NCBI GenBank assembly: GCA_964536975.1
Contig: CAZHYS010000003.1
Coordinates: forward strand, 30,780 to 94,779
From: JAKQDP01 sp964536975
GTDB lineage: Bacteria; Patescibacteriota; Patescibacteriia; 2-01-FULL-39-33
Reading direction: 5' to 3'
DNA length: 64,000 bases
A program made the translations under genes and the position numbers. Shown here piece by piece: positions 57,582 through 64,000 of this stretch. Position 1 is the stretch's first letter, and each line of letters starts with the position of its first letter. The notes below the pieces were generated by a model, which was given only the letters and a program-made list of their open reading frames with translations, made no database searches and was not told the DNA's origin.

Positions 57582-58808
57582 ATGCTTATTTCCGATTTAT
57601 TCCAAGAAACTTATTTTGCCCTGTTCGCCAATAAGTCCAGATCATTTCTGACTATTTTGGGTATTGTGATCGGCATCGGCTCGGTCATTACCATGATCGC
57701 CATCGGCCAAGGCGCGTCAAAAAACATTGAAGAAAATATTGAATCTCTGGGCACGAACTTGTTGGTCATTTCTCCCGGATCGCAAAAATCGTCCGGCTCC
57801 ATTGTCCGGGGCGGATCCGGTTCGGCGACCACCCTTGTCTCTGATGACGCCGAAGCGGTTGAGATGGAAATCGGCGATATTGATGCCGTGGCGGCGACCG
57901 TGTCTTCTCGCAAGCAAATTACGACCACCAAAGGCACCAATACCAACACCAGTGTCTATGGCGTTGACGCGAGTTATCAGACAATCAAAAGCTTGATGAT
58001 GGAGACGGGCAGTTTCATTAGCGATCAACAATCGGAGAGAATGTCAAAGGTGGCGGTTCTCGGTCCGACGACTCGGGATGATTTGTTTGGCGAGGACGTT
58101 GACCCGACCGGCCAGAAAATCAGAATCAGCGGTTTGGAATTCACTGTTATCGGCGTAACCGAATCCAAGGGCGGTACCGGTATGGGCAATTCCGACGATT
58201 TGATTTATATCCCGCTGGTCACCGCTCAAAAATATATTACCGGCAGTGAAGCCTTAAGCAGTGTTTATGTCCAGGTATCGGATGAAAGTTTCATGGACTC
58301 CGTTCAGGAGGATATCACCGACTTGTTATTAATTCGCCATAATATTTCTGATCCGGATAGCGCGGATTTCAGCATCGTCAATCAAGCCGATGTATTGAGC
58401 GCGATGACCTCGGTCACCGGCACCTTGACCTTGCTACTAGGGGCAATCGCCGGCATCTCTCTACTCGTCGGCGGTATCGGCATTATGAATATGATGCTTA
58501 CGACCGTCACCGAGCGGACCAGGGAAATCGGCTTGAGAAAATCGCTCGGCGCGAAAAATAGCGATATCAATCTGCAATTTTTATTTGAATCCATCGCGCT
58601 GACTTTCATCGGCGGCGTATTCGGAGTGTTTTTCGGTTGGATTGCGGCTATTTTGACCACCAAATTCAGCGGTACCACTACCGAAATTGAGTTGTGGTCC
58701 ATTCTTTTGGCTTTCGGCGTGTCCGCCGGCATCGGCATTATCTTTGGTTATTATCCGGCGCGGCGGGCGTCGCGGCTTAATCCGATTGAAGCCTTAAGAT
58801 ATGAATAA
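57582..58808 (+). CDS. MacB-type ABC transporter permease
   Basis: A 408-residue permease with the MacB topology: one membrane segment at about 19-43 (RSFLTILGIVIGIGSVITMI), an outer domain (about 45-270) and three C-terminal segments (about 283-305, 335-360, 368-390). LRKSLGAKNSDINLQFLFES is the coupling helix region and YYPARRASRLNPIEALRYE the usual end. Outer-domain folding is of the mechanotransmission type. Together with genes 55040 and 56874 it makes a MacAB-like exporter of peptides, lipids or antibiotics; the substrate is unknown. Confidence 0.95.
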   Translation: MLISDLFQETYFALFANKSRSFLTILGIVIGIGSVITMIAIGQGASKNIEENIESLGTNLLVISPGSQKSSGSIVRGGSGSATTLVSDDAEAVEMEIGDIDAVAATVSSRKQITTTKGTNTNTSVYGVDASYQTIKSLMMETGSFISDQQSERMSKVAVLGPTTRDDLFGEDVDPTGQKIRISGLEFTVIGVTESKGGTGMGNSDDLIYIPLVTAQKYITGSEALSSVYVQVSDESFMDSVQEDITDLLLIRHNISDPDSADFSIVNQADVLSAMTSVTGTLTLLLGAIAGISLLVGGIGIMNMMLTTVTERTREIGLRKSLGAKNSDINLQFLFESIALTFIGGVFGVFFGWIAAILTTKFSGTTTEIELWSILLAFGVSAGIGIIFGYYPARRASRLNPIEALRYE

Positions 58809-58833
58809 TTATCAATTAATATAAAAAGTTTTT

Positions 58834-59463
58834 ATGAAAAAAGTTTATTTTTCCGTTTTATTGGCGTTGACGGCGTTAGTTGTCGCCGGTTGCGCGACAA
58901 AAAGTTCCAACAATTCCAACGATCAAAACACCACCACCGGTGAACAGAATAGGAATCGTGAAAGCCAGTCGCCCCTCAATGATAATTTTGCCGAGGCGTC
59001 TTCCACTGATTTGGCTGTCGGGCAGAAAATTATGGCCATGGGAACAGATGGCGATATTGGTCTCACGGCAACGATGGTTCTAATCGGCGCTGCCGACACG
59101 AGTTTTGATGATTTTTCTTTTGGCGGCCCGCCAAACGGCCAGTCCGGCCAAGCTCCGTCTGATCAGGCCGGACAGGACGGTGCTTCTAATAGCGACTCTT
59201 CTGAACGCCCGACCCCGCCTGAAGGCATCAGCGGCGAGCGGCCGGATTTTGGCAATATGTCTGACGAAGAGCGAGCGCAGATGATGGAAAAACGGCAGGC
59301 GAGCGGCGGCGCGGCTCGAGGTGGCGCCAATATGGCCCAACAGACTAAGCTGATCGGCGAGATTATCAAGCAAGATGCGGAAAGCATCACCATCAAACTT
59401 GATGATGGCGGTTCAAAATTGATCTATATTTCCAAAACGACCAGAGTAATGAAGATAAAGTAA
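58834..59463 (+). CDS. Predicted lipoprotein linked to the MacAB-like exporter
   Basis: A 209-residue protein. The lipobox LVVAGC with Cys at about 20 makes it a substrate for Lgt and LspA. After an S/N/Q-rich linker comes a short domain, an 80-residue low-complexity region rich in G, S, Q, P and D (including ASNSDSSERPTPPEGISGER), and a C-terminal strand pair TIKLDDGGSKLIYISKTTRV, which resembles a small OB-like domain. It starts 26 bp after the permease, so it is most likely the fourth gene of the operon. No family recognised; role with the exporter inferred from position. Confidence 0.7.
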   Translation: MKKVYFSVLLALTALVVAGCATKSSNNSNDQNTTTGEQNRNRESQSPLNDNFAEASSTDLAVGQKIMAMGTDGDIGLTATMVLIGAADTSFDDFSFGGPPNGQSGQAPSDQAGQDGASNSDSSERPTPPEGISGERPDFGNMSDEERAQMMEKRQASGGAARGGANMAQQTKLIGEIIKQDAESITIKLDDGGSKLIYISKTTRVMKIK

Positions 59464-59485
59464 AAGCTTTTTAAATAAAAAAATC

Positions 59486-59545
59486 TCCGGAGATGTGTAT
59501 AGAGATCCACCATAGGCGGACACACATCTCCGGAGATATTTTTGT
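59486..59545. terminator. ATCTCCGGAGAT palindrome, third copy, acting as terminator
   Basis: A 16-bp perfect stem (ATCTCCGGAGATGTGT, 59487-59502, with its complement about 59523-59538) surrounds a 20-nt loop, preceded by A-run and followed by ATTTTTG. Ends the exporter operon. It is the same repeat family that brackets 29.4-35.6 kb. Confidence 0.75.
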
Positions 59546-59586
59546 TGTTATTTTGACGCCGGGATTTGGCTTGGGAAATTGAGGTA

Positions 59587-60588
59587 TGTTTAGTTAACAG
59601 TCAAGGGTGACACCTTGGATTCGATTGATGACATGTATTGATTAAATTTTTGGATAGGAGTCAGTCCATTCATATTCTTGCCCAGATGGTATCTCTCATG
59701 ATTATACCAATGGACGTATTCTCTCAGATTCTTGAAGGGTTTGTCCGGATTCAGATAGTACTCGTCATCTACGCTTCGATTGGCTCTTTCCACCTTGCCG
59801 TTCCAAGGGGCGCTTCTCTTAGGAATGAACCTTTGATTGATGCCGCTCTTTTTTACATGGCCGGCGAAGTCTCCTCTAAACTCGCCGCCGTTGTCAGTCT
59901 GCAATCCTTTGATCTCAAAGGGAAAGAATCTTCTGGCTTTCTTTAAAGCGATTGTCGAAGTCAAGGCGTTTCGACTGTAACAGTCAATCGCTAATTGCAT
60001 ATTTGTGTAAGTATTGATGAATCTGTATTGGTAGTTCCAAGTTCCCGGCTCTTCCTCTGATGGCACGTATTTGACGTCTAATTGGACGTTTTCTCCCGGC
60101 TGCTCGGCTTTGTAAGGCTGTTTCATCGGTTGATACCAGGGCTGTTTCCTTTGAGGTTTCCTGATTAATCTCTTCTTCTTGTAGTAGCGGTAAATGATCG
60201 TCGTCGAGATATCGACGCCCAATTTCTCTTTGACATGGAGCTTCATTTTCTTAGGCCCGTAATTGTGTTTGAGCTTGGCCTCGTAAATGAAGCACCTGAC
60301 CCCGGAAGTCATCTTAAGCTGGGGATGCAATTCCTTGCTGATGTATCTGTTGGAGCCGTAGCCATGGTCCTTGTTGTACCACTTGTAATATGTCTTTCTG
60401 GACATCCCGAAGATCAAACAGACCTCGTCCACTGACTTCCCATACTTTTCGACCTGACGATACCATCTGAACCTCATTTCCTGAGGAGCGCTGAGCGGAG
60501 ATCCTGGCATATATTTGGCTGATTTTAGGTGAGTTAACAGTGTCACCCTTATCTTACCAGAATGTCACCCTTTGATGTTAACTGTACA
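59587..60588 (-). mobile_element. Intact IS481-like insertion sequence with 5-bp target duplication
   Basis: A 1002-bp element. Its ends are TGT...ACA: left TGTTTAGTTAACAG (59587-59600) and right, read inward, TGTACAGTTAACAT (60588-60575); about 25 of 32 terminal bases match. AGGTA flanks it directly on both sides (59582-59586 and 60589-60593) as a target-site duplication. One transposase gene fills it. The clean duplication and open frame point to a recent insertion. It landed 5 bp upstream of the -35 of the next operon. Confidence 0.92.
59590..60546 (-). CDS. IS481-type DDE transposase
   Basis: A 318-residue transposase. N-terminal helix-turn-helix (about 22-58, VDEVCLIFGMSRKTYYKWYN), then an rve integrase core with D157 (QLDVKYVP), D218 (LQTDNGGEF) and E253 (NGKVERANRS); the 35-residue D-to-E distance is the DD(35)E pattern. 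The start is GTG 60546 just inside the right end; the stop lies within the left terminal repeat. The catalytic triad is intact, so it may be active. Confidence 0.93.
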   Translation of the reverse strand: MTLLTHLKSAKYMPGSPLSAPQEMRFRWYRQVEKYGKSVDEVCLIFGMSRKTYYKWYNKDHGYGSNRYISKELHPQLKMTSGVRCFIYEAKLKHNYGPKKMKLHVKEKLGVDISTTIIYRYYKKKRLIRKPQRKQPWYQPMKQPYKAEQPGENVQLDVKYVPSEEEPGTWNYQYRFINTYTNMQLAIDCYSRNALTSTIALKKARRFFPFEIKGLQTDNGGEFRGDFAGHVKKSGINQRFIPKRSAPWNGKVERANRSVDDEYYLNPDKPFKNLREYVHWYNHERYHLGKNMNGLTPIQKFNQYMSSIESKVSPLTVN

Positions 60589-60593
60589 AGGTA

Positions 60594-60622
60594 TTGACAA
60601 AAAATTATAATTGTGCTAATAT
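60594..60622 (+). promoter_or_regulatory. Promoter of the MoxR-VWA operon
   Basis: TTGACA (60594-60599), 17 bp, TAATAT (60617-60622). The IS ends 5 bp before the -35, so any upstream activator site has been cut off. The leader has a hairpin (60627-60637 with 60643-60652). Confidence 0.75.
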
Positions 60623-60700
60623 AAAATGTTGGATTTTTGAATAAAATCAACAAATCGTTCATTAAAATAGGGAAGAAGAAACAACAAGAAAGGGCAGAAA

Positions 60701-61462
60701 ATGAAGCAAAATAGATTGTTTTTGTGGTGTTTGGTTGTTGGTCTCTTTGTGACGACCTGGGCAATCGGCGAAGAACCGGCCCAAAAGCCGGAGACCAGCG
60801 CGGAGAAACAGCCGGCTGTTCGGCCGGTAGATATCATGGCGGAACTGCATCTGATCCGCCAAGTACTGGACGCCAATTACACCGGGCCGTTTGACTCTCT
60901 GGACTACCCGGCCAAGACTCCATACAAATGGGCGGAGTGGGAAGACATCTATTTCCGCCAAGACGAGTATCGTAGCAGGCTGGAGGATCTTGTCTCCGAG
61001 AATTGGAGCATTGGCCCATGGTGGTGGATGGTCGAGGTCAAAGTCAATTGTCCGGACGGATTGAAACGAGGAGGGCCGATACAGTTCATAGTTGACTATC
61101 CTCTTGTGGAGAATCGTCAGGATTTAGTGTATCAAGCCATAAGAGGAGATGATGGCCGTACTTTCGTCACAATCAAGGAAGGCAAGTATCACACGCCGAG
61201 ATTCGGATATCTTTCGGCAACCGCGATGATGGTTGTCGCAATTGTACTTTTTTTGGCGGTAGTGCTGCTGGTAGTGTACTTAATAACAGCAGCAATCAAG
61301 CTGCTAGTTGATGTGTTGGTCGAATGGTTAATGGATGGGAAAAGCGACCCGGCAATGGAACTGTGGGCAAAGAGATTTGTCTACTGCATTGTCGGCGCCG
61401 CGATTTTCATTGTTCCATCCGTGAGTTGGATGATTTGGTCCATAGTGGGCCGGTACTGGTAA
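60701..61462 (+). CDS. Exported membrane protein, first gene of the MoxR-VWA operon
   Basis: A 253-residue protein. A signal peptide or anchor (1-22, cleavage near AIG) is followed by an outer domain of about 140 residues (with WSIGPWWWMVEVKVNCPDGL) and two membrane segments (about 170-195 and 226-248) around a short basic loop. AAAGGG precedes the ATG. No family recognised. It ends 20 bp before the MoxR gene. A membrane partner of a MoxR/VWA pair is common, so this may be the site where that pair acts. Confidence 0.65.
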   Translation: MKQNRLFLWCLVVGLFVTTWAIGEEPAQKPETSAEKQPAVRPVDIMAELHLIRQVLDANYTGPFDSLDYPAKTPYKWAEWEDIYFRQDEYRSRLEDLVSENWSIGPWWWMVEVKVNCPDGLKRGGPIQFIVDYPLVENRQDLVYQAIRGDDGRTFVTIKEGKYHTPRFGYLSATAMMVVAIVLFLAVVLLVVYLITAAIKLLVDVLVEWLMDGKSDPAMELWAKRFVYCIVGAAIFIVPSVSWMIWSIVGRYW

Positions 61463-61486
61463 AAGGAAGGAGAAATGTCGATATGA
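61463..61486 (+). promoter_or_regulatory. SD with start-stop mini-ORF before the ATPase gene
   Basis: AAGGAAGGAG (61463-61472) is followed by ATGTCGATATGA: a three-codon frame (61475-61486, M-S-I) whose TGA overlaps the ATG of the ATPase gene at 61483. Ribosomes may start on either ATG; the mini-frame could couple or damp translation. Confidence 0.5.
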
Positions 61487-62721
61487 GTAGGATGACGCTA
61501 TCTGAACTAAGAGCGGGCATCAAAGAATATAATGCGTATTTTGATGCTCTCAACAAAACTCTCGTCGGTCGAGAGAAGGTTGTCGAGGCTCTGCGTCGGG
61601 CACTGATTCAACGCCAGCACGTGTTGGTGTTTGGCAAGCCGGGCACGGCCAAGACGAAGCTTTGCGACGTGGCATTTTCCGGCATCGCCGGCTCGCATCA
61701 GTTCCATGTCGAGCTCAGCATGTTTATGAACGATGACGCGGTCTTCGGGCCGTATGACGTGAAAAGGATGCGCGACGAAGGCACCCTAGTCCATCGGACC
61801 GAAGGCATGTTGCCGGAGGCCGACTTGGCTAGGTTGGGAGAATTTCTGGACGGAAGCATGCCGCTCTTGCGTTCTTTGCTCGGCGCGCTCAATGAGCGTC
61901 GGCTGAGTCGCGGTCGGCAGATCATCGATATGCCCCTGCTCACGGTTTTCTGCGACTCCAACAAGGACCCCGCGGATTTTATGGGGAAAAACCCATATGC
62001 GTGGGCAGTGCTGGATCGGCTCCTTTTTATTACCGATCTGGATTATCTTCAGAATGAAGGAGAGCTCGCCGAGATGGTGCGGCGTTTCCAGTCGGGTGCG
62101 ACTTGTTCCGTGGGAAAAAGCATTTCTCTGGAGTTGGTCCATCGGCTCTCCGATCTTGTCGTTTTCCCGCCGTCTCTCGTCCAGGACGATCTTCTGTATG
62201 TCAAGTATGGCCAAGCCGCCTTTGAATATAGGCAACAGCGCCGCGACCGCACACAGAGAGACGGCTGGAAGGTGATCTTTCCGGACATCTCCGACCGGCG
62301 AATCTGCTTGGCCTCGCAAATGATGGAGGTTGGTGCAGTTCTGACCGGGCGTCTGGAGGCAAGACCGGAAGACTTGTTGCTGCCTGGCGATGTCCTGGGA
62401 ACCACCCCCCAAGAAAGGGCGCTCTGGAAAGAAATTGCCCAGCGGAAAATCGAGGAGATCAAGGAAGAGAAGGCTCAGCAACTGGATCACGCCCAGCTGG
62501 TCGCTATCGCTTCAATCTTGGAACGCGCTGAAGCGGTGGACTCTTCTGACCCGAAGACAGCCGCCGCCGACTTGAAAGTTCTGGCTGAAGAGCTGGATGG
62601 GATCGCTCCGGACAACGATACTGTGAGCGAGAAGAAGGCCCAGGCGGCGACAAAGCTGAGCGAGGTTCGTAGCGCAGTTAGGGAACAAGCCCTGATGGAG
62701 TGGGACTTGAAAGAAGAGTAA
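61483..62721 (+). CDS. RavA-like MoxR AAA+ ATPase with altered Walker B
   Basis: A 412-residue MoxR-family ATPase. Walker A GKPGTAKT (51-58), the MLPEADL stretch (109-115), sensor 1 FCDSN (156-160) and the arginine finger in VLDRLLF (Arg 179) match RavA. The Walker B position, FLDE in RavA, reads RLGE (117-120): the Mg-binding Asp is Gly while the catalytic Glu is kept. NERRLSRGR follows as in RavA. The last 150 residues are helical and charged (a RavA-like LARA/C-terminal region is not evident). MoxR ATPases act as chaperones with VWA proteins. ATG 61483 is 10 nt from the SD. Confidence 0.9.
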   Translation: MSRMTLSELRAGIKEYNAYFDALNKTLVGREKVVEALRRALIQRQHVLVFGKPGTAKTKLCDVAFSGIAGSHQFHVELSMFMNDDAVFGPYDVKRMRDEGTLVHRTEGMLPEADLARLGEFLDGSMPLLRSLLGALNERRLSRGRQIIDMPLLTVFCDSNKDPADFMGKNPYAWAVLDRLLFITDLDYLQNEGELAEMVRRFQSGATCSVGKSISLELVHRLSDLVVFPPSLVQDDLLYVKYGQAAFEYRQQRRDRTQRDGWKVIFPDISDRRICLASQMMEVGAVLTGRLEARPEDLLLPGDVLGTTPQERALWKEIAQRKIEEIKEEKAQQLDHAQLVAIASILERAEAVDSSDPKTAAADLKVLAEELDGIAPDNDTVSEKKAQAATKLSEVRSAVREQALMEWDLKEE

Positions 62722-62738
62722 GTCCCGAATCTTCCCAA

Positions 62739-62776
62739 AATGTGGGATGGCAATGAAAGCATTGCCGTCCCACATT
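62739..62776. terminator. Long perfect hairpin between ATPase and VWA genes
   Basis: A 17-bp stem (62739-62755 with 62760-62776, one G-U) around AAAG. No T run follows, so it may be an mRNA-stability or processing hairpin rather than a full terminator. It lies 18 bp after the ATPase stop. Confidence 0.6.
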
Positions 62777-62901
62777 ATCAATTTTGATAAAGATAAATAA
62801 GTGGTTAAGATTATTATTGCTTGACCGCTTCCGGTCTCTACCAATCAACGTCAATTCAATTTCAACCTAAAAGTCAAAACCCAAGGAAGGAGGGTTGGTC
62901 T

Positions 62902-63807
62902 ATGTTAACATTGCTACTAGGCGGGGCTTTGCTTGGTGGCGGAGCATTCGCCGCTTGGCAGTTTCTTAAGCAGCTTAAGGCTGCAATGAATTCTTCCGCA
63001 GGAGAGGGTCCCGCTGGAGATGGGGAAGAGGGACAATCTGACGGCGCGGGTGACGAACCGCCGGAAGATTTCTCTAGGTCAGAGCCAATAGAAGGAGGAG
63101 AGGAACTCATCTCTAAAGTGGTTGCCGCGGTGAAGTTTGCGATGTTTCGGAGGGTGGTCGTGGAGGAAAATCCTTCGGAGGTGCCAACTGACCAGGTTAA
63201 CATCAGACCAATGAATGGGATTAGCGAGCTCGATAGCGTAATTCCATCAGTTCAGGGCTATGAAGATGATGTATTCTTCGGTCTCGCAGCCGCGAGACAG
63301 TTGCCGGTCATGGAGTTTATTGAACAAGTAGAACGGGAGGAAAAAATCCGCAAGGCTTTGTTAGTGTTGCAGGACTGCTCCGGTAGCATGGAACAGGAGA
63401 ATAGGATTAAGTGGGCAATCCGGCTGAATGAGCGTCTGGTGAGAAAGTGTCGGGATGAGCAAGCCGAATTCGTGCTCATTCCTTTTGCTGATAGCCCACA
63501 AGCAGCGCATCACGCCAGAACCAGCGAGGAGTGCGATCGGCTCCAGCCAAGCATCCGCAACATCCTGTATAGTGATGGCGGAACAGATCTTGACAGGGCT
63601 CTTGGCGCCGGGATGGATCTCATTGAAAGAGAGAAGTTCGGAGAGGCTCGCATCCTTTTGGTGACCGATGGTACCCAAGAGATTAATGTTTCTGCCACTA
63701 AGGAGCGCCTCCGCCGACTTAACGTCTGGCTTCATACGGTTTGCATAGCCGGCGACAACCTTAGTCTCAGGGGAGTATCAAACCAGTTTGATTTGCTTAG
63801 ATGTTGA
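62902..63807 (+). CDS. VWA (von Willebrand factor A) domain protein
   Basis: A 301-residue protein. ATG 62902 follows GGAAGGAGG by 8-9 nt. An N-terminal membrane segment (about 4-22, LLLGGALLGGGAFAAWQFL) and an acidic linker lead to a VWA domain (about 150-300) with a complete MIDAS: D158, S160, S162 in DCSGSM, T228 in GGTDLD and D256 in VTDGTQ. It is the normal partner of a MoxR ATPase, as ViaA is for RavA, but is membrane-anchored. Metal-dependent substrate binding outside or at the membrane is inferred. A strong terminator follows. Confidence 0.9.
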   Translation: MLTLLLGGALLGGGAFAAWQFLKQLKAAMNSSAGEGPAGDGEEGQSDGAGDEPPEDFSRSEPIEGGEELISKVVAAVKFAMFRRVVVEENPSEVPTDQVNIRPMNGISELDSVIPSVQGYEDDVFFGLAAARQLPVMEFIEQVEREEKIRKALLVLQDCSGSMEQENRIKWAIRLNERLVRKCRDEQAEFVLIPFADSPQAAHHARTSEECDRLQPSIRNILYSDGGTDLDRALGAGMDLIEREKFGEARILLVTDGTQEINVSATKERLRRLNVWLHTVCIAGDNLSLRGVSNQFDLLRC

Positions 63808-63836
63808 ATCGGGTTGATGTAGGCCTTGGCCATCAC

Positions 63837-63877
63837 GGGGAAGTATCCAAAACGCGGAGCTTCCCCTTATTTTTTTA
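63837..63877 (+). terminator. Terminator of the MoxR-VWA operon
   Basis: GGGGAAG (63837-63843) pairs with CTTCCCC (63860-63866), followed by TTATTTTTTTAT, 29 bp past the stop. Confidence 0.85.
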
Positions 63878-63924
63878 TCAAATATTCTTGTTTTATTTTT
63901 GAGTCAGGAATATGAGTGGGTAGC

Positions 63925-63953
63925 TTGACAAACACAGGGTACTATTATAAAAT
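63925..63953 (+). promoter_or_regulatory. Promoter of a gene beyond the window
   Basis: TTGACA (63925-63930), 17 bp, TAAAAT (63948-63953). AAGGA at the last bases of the window looks like the start of an SD, so another SD-led gene probably begins just after 64000. Confidence 0.75.
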
Positions 63954-64000
63954 GATTTGTGGATTTTAACGAGGCAGTTTGTCACAAACCACTTTAAGGA

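Overview
The window looks like a chromosomal segment of a member of the Candidate Phyla Radiation (Patescibacteria), most like the Parcubacteria group. Reasons: many housekeeping genes (groEL, pnp, pyk, ppsA, lspA, lgt) lack a clear Shine-Dalgarno (SD) sequence and several appear leaderless; the hypothetical proteins are of types common in that group (SdpI/SdpR pair, secreted coiled-coil protein, nucleotidyltransferase-fold protein, Mbov_0395-like pilin, NYN nuclease, AbrB-like protein with an ASAKASAS-type tail, four-helix bundle protein); and intergenic regions are full of dispersed C/G-rich palindromes. The standard code fits (TAA, TAG and TGA all end genes). No rRNA or CRISPR array is present. 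This assignment is by eye and has not been tested by phylogeny.

Layout. 1-5.6 kb: sdpIR-type operon, membrane protein, a small SD-led gene, CrtI-type desaturase, secreted coiled-coil protein. 5.6-9.8 kb: two unusual SD-led genes, three minus-strand tRNAs (Arg-UCU, Arg-CCG, His-GUG), nitroreductase. 9.8-14.4 kb: rpsO and pnp with structured leaders, plus a DUF3352-like protein. 14.4-16 kb: DnaA-box-like sites, a candidate structured ncRNA, dksA/traR-type gene, lspA. 16-18 kb: AT-rich island with a membrane protein and an Ig-like secreted protein. 18-29 kb: comM, LysM-M23 peptidase, nucleotidyltransferase, O-antigen ligase, CIRCE-groES-groEL, a secreted beta-helix/lipase fusion. 29.4-35.6 kb: a five-gene restriction-modification-like operon (nuclease-methylase fusion, DUF262, HEPN, HsdS, Cas4-like nuclease) bracketed by the same palindromic repeat. 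35.6-47 kb: NYN nuclease, AbrB, PIF1-like helicase, S49 protease, hydrolase, APH-fold kinase, pyruvate kinase, four-helix protein, PEP synthase. 47-55 kb: SD-led small genes, lgt, a three-gene zinc-finger/membrane operon, pilin, RRM protein, Gmad2 protein. 55-59.5 kb: MacA-MacB-like exporter with a lipoprotein. 59.6-60.6 kb: an intact IS481-like element. 60.6-63.9 kb: membrane protein + RavA-like MoxR ATPase + VWA protein.

How the parts fit. lgt, lspA and a lipobox protein beside the MacAB-like exporter imply a working lipoprotein pathway. pyk and ppsA, separated by one small gene, hold the two opposing steps at pyruvate/PEP. groESL carries a perfect CIRCE operator. The most distinctive pattern is two gene classes: ordinary genes without SD, and a scattered class with near-consensus promoters, a 5' stem-loop, a strong GGAGG-type SD and a strong terminator (2856-3059, 5722-7149, 9285-9734, 47624-47822, 49535-52046, 54557-54811, 60701-63807). 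Most proteins of the second class are unrecognised. The best candidates for something new are that class, the defence-like cassette at 29.5-35.6 kb, and the structured RNA at 14.5-14.9 kb.
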